Assembly: GCF_965137335.1 (NCBI RefSeq)
Contig: NZ_CBCRZD010000008.1
Length of the DNA stretch: 64,000 nt
Reading direction: 5' to 3' (one strand)
Origin: Empedobacter stercoris
GTDB taxonomy: Bacteria; Bacteroidota; Bacteroidia; Flavobacteriales; Weeksellaceae
Translations under genes and position numbers: made by a program
The notes under the pieces: generated by a model
Seen by the model: only the letters and a program-made list of their open reading frames with translations
What the model was told of the DNA's origin: nothing
Database searches by the model: none
Part shown: positions 32,825 through 41,726 of the stretch, piece by piece
Layout: each line of letters begins with the position of its first letter
How positions within the stretch are numbered: position 1 is the stretch's first letter

Positions 32825-33889
32825 TTGAAAACGATACTTTTCATATTACCAGACCTTAATCAAGGTGGAGCAGAACGTGTCATTACAACGTTGTGTAACG
32901 AACTGGATCGAACAAAGTTTTCGCCAAAATTAGTGCTTTTCAAAAAGGAAGGTTATTATTTGAATCATTTAAAAAAGGATGTTGAAATCATCGAATTGAA
33001 TATCTCTCGTATTCGATATTCTATTTTTAAGATCGTTCCATTAATCAAGAAAATAAAACCCGAAATTGTTTTTACAGGTTGGGGTGAAATTTCTGCTTTT
33101 TTATCACCCTTAATTCCATTGTTTCCAAAAACGAAATTTATAACGCGTGAAACAAATGTTGTTTCAAAACATGTTACGCGAAAAGAAATTCTATTTTTCT
33201 ATCGTTTTTATCCTAATTTTCATCAAATAATTGCGCAAAGTGATGACATGAAAAACGATTTGATTCAGAATTTTAATATTTCGGAACATAAGATTGTTAA
33301 AATTAACAATCCAGTTGATTTTGATTTAATTAACCGATTAAAAGAAGAAGAGGTGAGTGTTGGGTTTGACACGAGCTATAAAAATATTGTGGCGATAGGT
33401 AATTTGTCTCCGCGAAAAGGATTTGATTTGTTACTCGATGTGATGAATGAATTGAAACATGAAAAAATACAGTTAACTATTCTTGGTGATGGTGCCTTTA
33501 AAGATGAGTTGATTAAACAAAAGGACGAGTTGAAATTAGCGAATGTGAGGTTTCAAGGAAATGTTCCGAATCCGTTTGTGTATTTAAAGCATGCTGATTT
33601 GTTTGTTCTTTCATCCCGTTACGAAGGTTTTCCGAATGTATTATTGGAAGCAGGTGCGTGCGGAACCTATAGTTTGGCAAATAATGCGCCTGGAGGAATC
33701 AATGAAATTATTCAAGAAGGAATCAATGGGGAAATTTTTCCAATAGATAATACCAAAGGTTTTGCGCAAAAAATAAAAGAAGTTTTAGCACATCACCATC
33801 CAAAAGAACAGCTTGTAGAAAGTATCTTTTCTCGATTTAGTAAACAAATAATTATAAAACAATACGAAGCTATTTTTAATCAACTATAA
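32825..33889 (+). CDS. Family 4 glycosyltransferase (TTG start)
   Basis: GT4 enzyme of 354 residues. The start is TTG at 32825, giving MKTILFILPDLNQGGAERV, the normal N-terminus with the GGAERV loop; no ATG fits this position. The donor domain shows IGNLSPRKGFDLLLDVM, ILGDGAFKDEL and HADLFVLSSRYEGFPNVLLEAGACG with the EX7E residues. It starts 3 bases after the acetyltransferase stop and overlaps the following GT2 by one base. Linkage specificity cannot be read. Confidence 0.9.
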   Translation: MKTILFILPDLNQGGAERVITTLCNELDRTKFSPKLVLFKKEGYYLNHLKKDVEIIELNISRIRYSIFKIVPLIKKIKPEIVFTGWGEISAFLSPLIPLFPKTKFITRETNVVSKHVTRKEILFFYRFYPNFHQIIAQSDDMKNDLIQNFNISEHKIVKINNPVDFDLINRLKEEEVSVGFDTSYKNIVAIGNLSPRKGFDLLLDVMNELKHEKIQLTILGDGAFKDELIKQKDELKLANVRFQGNVPNPFVYLKHADLFVLSSRYEGFPNVLLEAGACGTYSLANNAPGGINEIIQEGINGEIFPIDNTKGFAQKIKEVLAHHHPKEQLVESIFSRFSKQIIIKQYEAIFNQL

Positions 33890-34878
33890 TGAATAATCCA
33901 CCTAAACTATCAGTTATTGTTCCTGTTTATAATACCGAAAAATATCTTTCGAAGTGTTTAGATTCTATTTTGAATCAAACCTATAAAGAACTTGAGGTGA
34001 TTGTAGTAAATGATGGTTCGAAAGATCATTCGCAATCAATTATCGATCAGTACAAACAGATTGATGCAAGAATTGTTTCTATTCAGAAAGAGAATGGAGG
34101 GTTAAGCGATGCGAGAAATGCAGGTATCGACCATGCGACAGGTGATTATTTGGCGTTTATAGATTCGGATGATTACATTGATGTAACGATGTTCGAAAAA
34201 ATGGTTGATTTGAGTGTGCAACATCAGTCAGAAATTGTTTTTTGTGATTTGGTAAAAGTAGATGAATTTGGAACTGAGTTTCGTGATTTACCACAATCTC
34301 CACAATTACCAGAAAAGATTATTTTGGAGAATGATCTGACTATTTTTGGTGAAATGAGTTGTTTTGCTTGTAATAAGTTGTTTAAAAAATCATTGTTTAG
34401 CAAGCATCGTTTTAGAAAAGGAATTCACTTTGAAGACATCGAATTGATACCGAAATTAGTTTTAGATGCTACAGTTATTTCTAAAATTAATCAACCTTTT
34501 TATAAGTATTTTGAACGCCAAGATTCTATTACAAAGACCCATACGGCGAAAGGTTTGGATATGTTTGTTGCTGTAAATGAGGTGACAAATTATTTTTATA
34601 AAAGTAAATACAATACATTTGCAACCGAGCTAAAACGTTTTCAAATCATTCAGGGGTATTATTCGTATTTAGCCTATGTGGCCTATGTAAAAGATAAAAC
34701 CTTGAAAAGTAGAATGATTGAAGCTTTAAGTGATTTTCTGAAAGAGAATCACTTAACAAAGAAAGAGCTTAAAAATTATAATCGTTTTGAAAAGAATTAC
34801 TTAAATTCATTACCATTGAAAAAAAGAATGTATTATTATTTGTCACTTATGAACCTTCAACTGTTAATTAAATTATAA
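33889..34878 (+). CDS. Family 2 glycosyltransferase
   Basis: GT2 enzyme of 329 residues with all core features: LSVIVPVYNTEKYLSKCLDS, VVNDGSKDHS, GGLSDARNAGI, and the FIDSDDYID metal motif. An acceptor-side CNKLFKKSLF segment and GIHFEDIELIPKL with the ED catalytic-base pair follow. It belongs to the common capsule/EPS-type GT2 group. It is coupled to the upstream GT4 by a TAATG overlap and separated by 6 bases from the EpsG-like gene. Confidence 0.9.
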   Translation: MNNPPKLSVIVPVYNTEKYLSKCLDSILNQTYKELEVIVVNDGSKDHSQSIIDQYKQIDARIVSIQKENGGLSDARNAGIDHATGDYLAFIDSDDYIDVTMFEKMVDLSVQHQSEIVFCDLVKVDEFGTEFRDLPQSPQLPEKIILENDLTIFGEMSCFACNKLFKKSLFSKHRFRKGIHFEDIELIPKLVLDATVISKINQPFYKYFERQDSITKTHTAKGLDMFVAVNEVTNYFYKSKYNTFATELKRFQIIQGYYSYLAYVAYVKDKTLKSRMIEALSDFLKENHLTKKELKNYNRFEKNYLNSLPLKKRMYYYLSLMNLQLLIKL

Positions 34879-34884
34879 TTTGAA

Positions 34885-36003
34885 GTGAGTTTAATTTATT
34901 TATTCATATTTGCTTTTCTGCTTATCGCATCAATATTAGAGTTTTCTGATAAAAAAGTCAGTAAACAATTGTATGTATTAATTGTTGTGATAATGTCACT
35001 AACAGCTGGTTTTGGTTATGGTTTAAGCCCTGACTGGATTGCTTATTTTAATACGTTTAATTTATTAGCAGATGTATCTTGGCCAGAATTTGATCGATTT
35101 GCCTATTTTTCTGGTATGGAAAAAGGCTACCTTGGTTTAAATAAGCTATTGGTAGATTTTGGCTTTGAATTTGGAATGGTTACTTTACTTGTCGCATCAA
35201 CTTCCTTAATCTTAAAATCATCAACTTTTTACAAATATGGTGGTTTTCCTTTCCTTGTTTTATTTATCTATGCCATGCCAAACTTTATGTTTGAGGAGCA
35301 TGTGCATATTCGTCAGGGTTTAGCCAATGCAATTGCAATATATTCAATACGCTATGTGATTGATCGAAATTTAGTCAAATTTTTAATTTGTATTGCGGTA
35401 GGTTATCAATTTCATGAATCTATTATTGTTTTTGTACTTGCTTATTGGATTGCTCCAATGAAATTTGACGAAAAATTTATAGGTTGGATCGTTTTATTTT
35501 CAATTATTGGGTTTTATACTGGATTAAATTCAATCATAGAGGTTATCATGAACTTTATGCCTATTGGGCAAGAAAAATTCGAAGGTTACGAAAGTGAGTT
35601 ATACGCACAAGGCGATGGGGTGGCTATAGGAGATTTTGTAAAAATTATTTCTATTCTATCCATTATCATTTATAATAAATATGCTGTTCACGATAAATTG
35701 TATTGTTATTTCCGAAACTTATTTGTTTTTGGTGTACTACTTTATTTCTTCTTAGGGAAAGGAATTTTTGGTATTCGATTACCAGGTTTTTATTTAGTTT
35801 TTTTAGGTTTAACGGTAGGGAGATTGGTGTATGTTTTTGACGGAGATAAATTTAAACGAAACTTTATATATTTAAGTTTTGTATCATACACTGTCTTGTT
35901 GATTTTTTGGTTCCAAGTAAAGCAAGGACATAAATCAAATTTTGGAAATTATCGAACTATTTTTAATAAAGAGGCCGTGTACGGATTATGGAAATGGAAT
36001 TAG
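34885..36003 (+). CDS. EpsG-family membrane protein, probable polysaccharide polymerase
   Basis: Multi-pass membrane protein of 372 residues (about ten helices) of the EpsG / Wzy-like group, which polymerise or assemble exopolysaccharide units at the outer face of the inner membrane. Family phrases are GFGYGLSPDWIAYFNTFN (the DW-x-Y region) and EEHVHIRQGLANAIAIYSI with the conserved Arg-Gln. GYQFHESIIVF carries the conserved His. The start is GTG at 34885 (MSLIYLFIFAF). It overlaps the next GT2 by 16 bases. It is the only polymerase candidate in the window. Confidence 0.85.
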   Translation: MSLIYLFIFAFLLIASILEFSDKKVSKQLYVLIVVIMSLTAGFGYGLSPDWIAYFNTFNLLADVSWPEFDRFAYFSGMEKGYLGLNKLLVDFGFEFGMVTLLVASTSLILKSSTFYKYGGFPFLVLFIYAMPNFMFEEHVHIRQGLANAIAIYSIRYVIDRNLVKFLICIAVGYQFHESIIVFVLAYWIAPMKFDEKFIGWIVLFSIIGFYTGLNSIIEVIMNFMPIGQEKFEGYESELYAQGDGVAIGDFVKIISILSIIIYNKYAVHDKLYCYFRNLFVFGVLLYFFLGKGIFGIRLPGFYLVFLGLTVGRLVYVFDGDKFKRNFIYLSFVSYTVLLIFWFQVKQGHKSNFGNYRTIFNKEAVYGLWKWN

Positions 36004-36740
36004 TATCTATTGTAACGCCTTGCTATAATTCGGAAAAGTATATAGCGGAAACTTATCGATCAATAAAGGCACAGACTTATTCTAATTGGGAATGGCTTAT
36101 TGTTGATGATTGTTCAACTGACCGTTCGGTTGAAATTATAAAATCGTTTCAAGATCATCGAATTCGTTTAAGTAGTCAAACAGTTAATCAAGGTGCTGCA
36201 AAAGCAAGAAATATAGCACTTACCAAAGCAAATGGAAGGTACATCACGTTCATCGATAGCGATGATTTGTGGTTACCAGATTTTTTAGAAAAAACGATCG
36301 ATTATTTACAATCAAATGATGAGCAATTAGTTTACACAAGTTATAAACGAGTAGATGAAAATTTGCAACCCTTGTTAGAGGATTTTATTGCGATTGATAA
36401 AATTGATAGTAATCGAATTTTATACAACTGTCCAATTCCGATGTTAACATCTGTTTACGACTCCAAAACTATAGGGAAAATTACTGTTCCTGATGTAGAA
36501 TTAAGAGAAGATCATGCGATGTGGATTGATTTGTTAGCTAAAATAAATTACGCAAGAGCAATTGAAGAACCCTTAGCTATTTATCGAATTAGAGATAATT
36601 CTGTTTCGAGGGATAAATTTAAAATAGCAAAAAAACAATACGATGTCTATAGAAAATATTTAAAAATGAATTTTTTTAAATCTTCTTATTACACTTTTTT
36701 TTGGGCATTGAATGGATTAAAAAAATATGGAAAACTTTAA
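35988..36740 (+). CDS. Family 2 glycosyltransferase
   Basis: Short GT2 enzyme of 250 residues: VSIVTPCYNSEKYIAETYRS, LIVDDCSTDRS, GAAKARNIALTKANGRY and the FIDSDDLW metal motif. LREDHAMWIDLL holds the acidic catalytic-base pair. The size and motifs are those of WcaA/SpsA-like transferases of capsule loci. ATG at 35988 is used here; a second ATG two codons later is equally possible. It overlaps the EpsG gene by 16 bases and the next gene by 14. Confidence 0.9.
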   Translation: MEMELVSIVTPCYNSEKYIAETYRSIKAQTYSNWEWLIVDDCSTDRSVEIIKSFQDHRIRLSSQTVNQGAAKARNIALTKANGRYITFIDSDDLWLPDFLEKTIDYLQSNDEQLVYTSYKRVDENLQPLLEDFIAIDKIDSNRILYNCPIPMLTSVYDSKTIGKITVPDVELREDHAMWIDLLAKINYARAIEEPLAIYRIRDNSVSRDKFKIAKKQYDVYRKYLKMNFFKSSYYTFFWALNGLKKYGKL

Positions 36741-37830
36741 ATTATTAGACTATTTATATACACTGGATATTTCTCCAATTTACATCAATATTTTGGGTGC
36801 ATTTTTTTTTGCATTGACTATCACTTTGATTTCTATCCCTAAAATAATTAGAATCTCTTATAGAAAACAATTAATGGATGTGCCAGGAGAGCGTAGTTCG
36901 CATACGAATAAAGTTCCTACCTTGGGAGGTGTCGCATTGTACTTTGGTATTGTGGTTTCGACTTCTATTTTCGCAACAGATTTAGGTGTTAATTATTCCT
37001 TTTTTCTATCGGCTATTACCATCTTGTTTTTTATAGGATTAATGGACGATCTATTAGTTGTAGCACCAGATAAAAAACTATACGGACAAGTAATAAGTAC
37101 AATTTTAATTATTTTTGGTTCAGGAATTATGATTAATTCATTTTCAGGACTTTTTGGAATTTATAGAATACCATACGCTGTAGGGGTCTTGTTAACGATT
37201 TTTATATTCATTGTTTTGATTAATGCTTTCAATCTTATTGATGGAATTGATGGACTTGCAGCAGGAGTTGGAAGCGTAATTAGTCTATGTTTTGTGTATA
37301 TTTTTTATCGAATTTTTGATTATGGTATAGGTATACTTGCCATTAGTACACTTGCCGTTTTAATAGGTTTTGCACGATACAATCTTTCCAAAAAATTTAG
37401 AATATTTATGGGGGATACAGGATCGATGGTCATAGGTTTTATTTTAACCTTTATGGCGATTCGATTTCTTTACATTAGCGAAACCTCCAATCTTGGCTTA
37501 AAGACTGGACCAGTACTTCTACTGTTTATCTTTGTGATTCCTATTGTAGATACTTCTTATGTTTTTACTGTTCGATTACTCAGAAAAAGAAGTCCATTTG
37601 CACCAGATAAAAACCATTTGCATCATCAATTTCTAAAATTAGGTTACAATCATTTGCAAACGTCGATCATTTTAGTATTAATTAACATTTTTTTTATAAT
37701 CGTTGGGTATTATTTTAGAAATATTGAAATTAATAAACTATTTTTGGTCTTTATTGTTTTATCAATAAGTTTTGTTATCTCTCTAAGATATATTGTAGTA
37801 TTAAAAAATAATAAAAACATATCATTATAA
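36727..37830 (+). CDS. WecA/TagO-type polyprenyl-phosphate sugar-1-phosphate transferase
   Basis: Integral membrane enzyme of the MraY/WecA family (367 residues, about eleven helices). It starts lipid-linked glycans by moving a HexNAc-1-phosphate to undecaprenyl phosphate. Motifs are the SSHTNKVPTLGG N-terminal loop, LMDDLLVVAPDKKLYGQ with the Asp pair, NAFNLIDGIDGLAAG, FMGDTGSMVIGF, and KNHLHHQFLKLG carrying the HxHH site. It lacks the MraY-specific length and context (no mur genes), so a WecA-like role is preferred. It sits directly before the Wza/Wzc genes. Confidence 0.92.
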   Translation: MENFKLLDYLYTLDISPIYINILGAFFFALTITLISIPKIIRISYRKQLMDVPGERSSHTNKVPTLGGVALYFGIVVSTSIFATDLGVNYSFFLSAITILFFIGLMDDLLVVAPDKKLYGQVISTILIIFGSGIMINSFSGLFGIYRIPYAVGVLLTIFIFIVLINAFNLIDGIDGLAAGVGSVISLCFVYIFYRIFDYGIGILAISTLAVLIGFARYNLSKKFRIFMGDTGSMVIGFILTFMAIRFLYISETSNLGLKTGPVLLLFIFVIPIVDTSYVFTVRLLRKRSPFAPDKNHLHHQFLKLGYNHLQTSIILVLINIFFIIVGYYFRNIEINKLFLVFIVLSISFVISLRYIVVLKNNKNISL

Positions 37831-37833
37831 AAA

Positions 37834-38628
37834 ATGCTTTACTTAAAATCAACTTTAACCAAAACCGCTATTTTATTAATCATCATGAATTTATTTTCAT
37901 GTATATCACTTAAAGATGTTCAATTAATTCAACCAGATCAAAATTTAAAACTTGATGCTAAAGGGAAAATCGCTTTCGATAAACCTGAATACTATATTCA
38001 AAAAGGGGATCGCATTTTAATCAATGTTTCAAGTGCTTCTAAAGAATCTATGGGGATTCTAAGTGATTTTATTTCTTCAGGAAATCAAACTTTTGTTCAA
38101 GGAGAGAATTCAGGTGTATTAGTCAGAAAAGATGGAAACATAGAATTACCTCGAATTGGGAATATACATGTAGAAGGGTTCACTATAGAACAGGTTCGTA
38201 AGATAATTCAAGATGAATTTTATAAAATTTATGATGAGAAAGGAACTTTTATAGATGTAAATTTAGCAGGTATAGAATATACTATAGTGGGTGAAGTTAG
38301 TCAAGGGACATTTCGGGCAAATAAAAGAGATTTAACCATTTTAGAAGCTTTCGCTAAAACAGGATCTAATAATATATATGCAGACCTGAAAAATGTTCGT
38401 ATAATCAGAACAGATTTGGATGGAACTAAGCAGGTTTATGTGGACTTGACAAAAGAATCTATTATGAATTCAGAGTATTATTGGATTCAGAATAATGATA
38501 TTATTGTTGTTAATCCACGTAAAGAAAAAGTTTGGGGAGTTGGTCTAAACCCACTGAGCGTCGTTACAACAGTGATGGGAGCTATTGCAACTATTTTAGG
38601 AGTTTATTTATTTTTTGATAAAATTTAA
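37834..38628 (+). CDS. Polysaccharide export outer-membrane lipoprotein (Wza-like)
   Basis: Outer-membrane polysaccharide channel component of 264 residues. A signal peptide ends in the lipobox LFSC (Cys about 23). A Poly_export domain follows (YYIQKGDRILINVSS, LVRKDGNIELPRIGNIHVEGFTIEQVRKII), then SLBB-type segments (YTIVGEVSQGTFRANKRDLTILEAFAKTG). The C-terminus has a hydrophobic helix (VVTTVMGAIATILGVYLFF). It is shorter than E. coli Wza (379), as is common in Bacteroidota. It lies 2 bases before the wzc-like gene, its expected partner. Confidence 0.92.
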   Translation: MLYLKSTLTKTAILLIIMNLFSCISLKDVQLIQPDQNLKLDAKGKIAFDKPEYYIQKGDRILINVSSASKESMGILSDFISSGNQTFVQGENSGVLVRKDGNIELPRIGNIHVEGFTIEQVRKIIQDEFYKIYDEKGTFIDVNLAGIEYTIVGEVSQGTFRANKRDLTILEAFAKTGSNNIYADLKNVRIIRTDLDGTKQVYVDLTKESIMNSEYYWIQNNDIIVVNPRKEKVWGVGLNPLSVVTTVMGAIATILGVYLFFDKI

Positions 38629-38630
38629 GA

Positions 38631-41096
38631 ATGGCGAACACAACGAATAATCAAAAAAGTAAGAAAAAACAATCTGACTTTATTGATGTAGAAAGGCTTA
38701 TACCCAGGTTACTTAATGAGTGGCCATTATATATAATATCAATGCTGATTGCTTTAGCAGTTGCTTATTATTTAAATAACTGGAAACTGAATAAAATTTA
38801 TTCGGCCAATACAACGTTTAAAATCAAGGATAATAGTTCAGCGAATAATTCTTTGGCATCTAATTCGATTAACTTCATTTGGGGAGGTAATGCCAACAAA
38901 GTTGACGGATTATCTTATACTTTAACATCTCGTATTCATAATGAAAAAGTTGTTAAGAAGGTAGAATCCTATATTTTTTACACAGAAGAAGGCAGATTAA
39001 AAAAATCTAATATTTATAAATTAGATGCACCATTCCATGTGCATATTGATACATTTCATCAACAAGTTGTAAACGTAGATGTAAGAGTGAAGCCAAAGGA
39101 TCAAAATTCATTTTATCTTGAAGTTGAAAATGCTAATGGATCGTTGTATCAATTTACAAAAGATAGTATTATTAAACCAGATGTTTTGAATCTTCCTAAA
39201 ATTGGTTATTACAATCAATGGATGGTTGGAAAAAACTATAAAATAAAACTAACTCGCTCAAAAGTACCGTTCTCAGAAAGTACAATTTCATTTAAGTTAG
39301 TGACTATTAAAGATGCAACATCTAGAGCGGTTAAGAATTTTAGTGTGTCAAATCCATCTAAAATTTCAAGTATTATTTCGGTTTCTAAAAATGCTGAAAG
39401 CTTAAATGAAGCAGTCGATTTATTAAATAATTCAATTCAGGTTTTAATAGAAAATGAACTTGCAGAGAGAAATTTATCGGCATATCAGACCAAAAAATAC
39501 TTACAAGAAAGAATTGCAGCAGTAAAGCTAAAGTTAGATAGTTCAACGAATAATTTGCAAGAACTGCAAAAACAAACAGGAGTTTATAATTTTAATACAA
39601 AGAAAAGTGAACTTTTAGGAAAATTAACAGCTTTAGATAAAGAACGTATAGAAGTAGAAGAGAAAATTAATGCTTTGCACCGTTTAATGCCTAAAAAATC
39701 GAGTAGTGTTGATAATTTAATAGCGCTTAATATTGCAGGACTTGATGTTTCGTACTACATGACAAATGTAGATCAATTGGATAATCTTGAAAACCAACGA
39801 GAGCAAATGCTTAAGGTTTACAAATCAAATACGGATGAGATTAGAGAAATAGATCGTCAATTAGCGAAAACAAGAAACAATATTTCGAATGTTGTCAATG
39901 CGCATTTACAAAAGTTGAACACCGATTTGTCCATGATTAATGCCAAATTAGCGGAGTCTGAATTCAAAGCAAAAGATTTACCATACGAAGAAATAGAATT
40001 TGTGGAAGCAAATCGGGGGTTTGAGTTGAATAGTACAATGTATTCTACGTTGATCAATCAGTTAAACACAACCGATTTGTCTTTAGCCTCTATTGTCTCT
40101 GATATTACAATCATTGATCCTGCGAAGAATCAAGGTCAAGGATTTATTTACCCAAATCCAAATCGTAATTACTTGATTGCTTTAGGAATTGGTTTATTGA
40201 TTCCTCTTATTTATGTGGTGATTAAAGAATTGTTAGATTTTAAAGTTCGTGTATTAAAGGATATCACAGGACGTACAAATATTCCAATTATTGGTTTGGT
40301 TGGTCCGTTAGGGGACAATTCACCATTAGTTGTTATCAATAATCCTAAATCTGGAATTTCAGAATCATTTAGATCTATTCGTTCTAATTTAAAGTATTTA
40401 TATAAACATCCAGGACTCGACGAGCATAATAAAACCATTTTAGTCACTTCATTTATTGGAGGTGAAGGTAAAACGTTCAACGCGATGAATATCGCCAGCT
40501 CAATCGGTTCGATGGATAAGAAAACGATTCTGATTGGATTAGATTTACGTAAGCCAAAAATATTTGATGATTTTAATATCAACAATAAAGTTGGGGTAAC
40601 AGATTATGTAGCAGGTTATTTAGATTTAAATAAAATTATACAACATACAATTTTACCTAATTTAGATGTTATTACAGCTGGTCCAATTCCTCCAAATCCT
40701 TCTGAATTGATTTTGAGTAAACGAATGGATCAATTGTTTGCTGAATTGAAAGAAAAATATGAATTTGTGATTATAGATTCGCCACCAATTGGATTGGTAA
40801 CAGATTCTTATGATTTGATGTGTTATGCTGATTGTACATTGTATGTGACGCGTTACAATTATTCAGAGAAAAACTTTATTACGGCGATTTCGAATAAATA
40901 CGATGTAGGAGAAGTGTCGAATGTTGGAATTATATTCAACGACTTCCAAATCAAAACGGGTTACAGTTATGGCTATGGTTATGGTTACGGTTATGATTAC
41001 GGTTATGGCTATTATGCTGGTGACGAAGATTTTGATAATTCATTCTTTGGTAAACTTAAACGATTAGCTACTCGTATTAAAAGTAAATTTTTTTAA
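38631..41096 (+). CDS. Polysaccharide co-polymerase with tyrosine autokinase (Wzc-like)
   Basis: Inner-membrane chain-length regulator and BY-kinase of 821 residues. Membrane helices at about 34-52 and 510-530 bracket a large periplasmic domain with coiled coil (about 280-460). The cytoplasmic kinase has Walker A GGEGKT (610-615), Walker A' LIGLDLRKPK (about 637-646) and Walker B FVIIDSPP (about 712-718). The C-terminus has a Tyr/Gly tail with ten Tyr within about 20 residues (coded by 40959-41015), the expected autophosphorylation cluster. It would work with the Wza-like protein to control export. Confidence 0.94.
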   Translation: MANTTNNQKSKKKQSDFIDVERLIPRLLNEWPLYIISMLIALAVAYYLNNWKLNKIYSANTTFKIKDNSSANNSLASNSINFIWGGNANKVDGLSYTLTSRIHNEKVVKKVESYIFYTEEGRLKKSNIYKLDAPFHVHIDTFHQQVVNVDVRVKPKDQNSFYLEVENANGSLYQFTKDSIIKPDVLNLPKIGYYNQWMVGKNYKIKLTRSKVPFSESTISFKLVTIKDATSRAVKNFSVSNPSKISSIISVSKNAESLNEAVDLLNNSIQVLIENELAERNLSAYQTKKYLQERIAAVKLKLDSSTNNLQELQKQTGVYNFNTKKSELLGKLTALDKERIEVEEKINALHRLMPKKSSSVDNLIALNIAGLDVSYYMTNVDQLDNLENQREQMLKVYKSNTDEIREIDRQLAKTRNNISNVVNAHLQKLNTDLSMINAKLAESEFKAKDLPYEEIEFVEANRGFELNSTMYSTLINQLNTTDLSLASIVSDITIIDPAKNQGQGFIYPNPNRNYLIALGIGLLIPLIYVVIKELLDFKVRVLKDITGRTNIPIIGLVGPLGDNSPLVVINNPKSGISESFRSIRSNLKYLYKHPGLDEHNKTILVTSFIGGEGKTFNAMNIASSIGSMDKKTILIGLDLRKPKIFDDFNINNKVGVTDYVAGYLDLNKIIQHTILPNLDVITAGPIPPNPSELILSKRMDQLFAELKEKYEFVIIDSPPIGLVTDSYDLMCYADCTLYVTRYNYSEKNFITAISNKYDVGEVSNVGIIFNDFQIKTGYSYGYGYGYGYDYGYGYYAGDEDFDNSFFGKLKRLATRIKSKFF
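40959..41015 (+). repeat. GGTTAT-type micro-repeat coding the Tyr-rich tail
   Basis: Alternating Gly and Tyr codons produce a near-perfect hexamer repeat inside the kinase gene. Such a tract can change length by slippage in steps of two codons. Confidence 0.7.
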
Positions 41097-41101
41097 TTAA
41101 A

Positions 41102-41677
41102 ATGTTATTAAAGAACATATTTGATTATATACTTGCATTAATCCTACTATTTTTTTTAGTGGGATTAATTGTTTTGTTAGTTATCATAAGTTCTTTTGAT
41201 ACGAATCAATTTGGTGTTTTTACTCAAAAAAGAGTAGGGAAGAACGGCAAGTTTTTTACTATTTACAAAATCAGAACAATTAAAGGTTTTTCTGAAAATA
41301 CAATTACCACCGATCAACATCATATTACAAAATTTGGAAAAATTCTAAGAGATTATAAATTAGATGAACTGCCACAGTTAATTAATATTCTAAAAGGTGA
41401 AATGAGCTTCGTTGGTCCTCGTCCTGATGTAAAAGGTTATGCTGATGTATTGGTTGGAGAAGATCGGATAATGCTTCAGGTAAAACCTGGTTTAACTGGG
41501 CCTGCTCAATTAAAATATCGACACGAAGAAGAACTCTTATCCGATGTTACAAATCCAAAAGCTTACAATGATGAAGTTCTTTGGCCAGATAAAGTGAAGA
41601 TTAATGTCGACTATGTGAAGAATTGGAGTTTTAAACAAGATTTAATTTATATGGTTCAAACACTTATAAAAAAATAA
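41102..41677 (+). CDS. Monotopic initiating sugar-phosphate transferase (WcaJ/PglC-like)
   Basis: Phosphoglycosyl transferase of the Bac_transf family, 191 residues, only the catalytic core (PglC-size rather than full-length WcaJ). An N-terminal re-entrant hydrophobic helix (about 8-30) is followed by YKIRTI, the catalytic acidic pair D88-E89 in LDELPQLINILKGEMSFVGPRP, and PGLTGPAQ. It would place the first sugar phosphate on undecaprenyl phosphate. It is the last gene of the second glycan operon, 5 bases after the Wzc-like gene, and is followed by a strong terminator. Confidence 0.92.
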   Translation: MLLKNIFDYILALILLFFLVGLIVLLVIISSFDTNQFGVFTQKRVGKNGKFFTIYKIRTIKGFSENTITTDQHHITKFGKILRDYKLDELPQLINILKGEMSFVGPRPDVKGYADVLVGEDRIMLQVKPGLTGPAQLKYRHEEELLSDVTNPKAYNDEVLWPDKVKINVDYVKNWSFKQDLIYMVQTLIKK

Positions 41678-41710
41678 AAGAGAATCCTAAATTGGATTCT
41701 CTTTTATTTT
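41673..41710. terminator. Strong bidirectional terminator
   Basis: Perfect 15-bp stem (AATAAAAGAGAATCC with its complement) and a 6-base loop, overlapping the last codons of the sugar transferase. T-rich on the plus side and A-rich on the other, it can stop both converging transcripts. Confidence 0.92.
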
Positions 41711-41726
41711 TGAAAATAGAGTAATA

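Noticed and set aside
40211..40585. 124-residue minus-strand open frame inside the Wzc-like gene
   Set aside because: It is fully antisense to a well-supported kinase domain, with no family match. Similar antisense frames at 12988-13311 and 59412-59735 were rejected for the same reason.
40959..41015. CRISPR-like or satellite repeat
   Set aside because: The repeat is coding (Gly-Tyr tail of the kinase) and has no spacers. No CRISPR array or cas gene was seen anywhere in the window.
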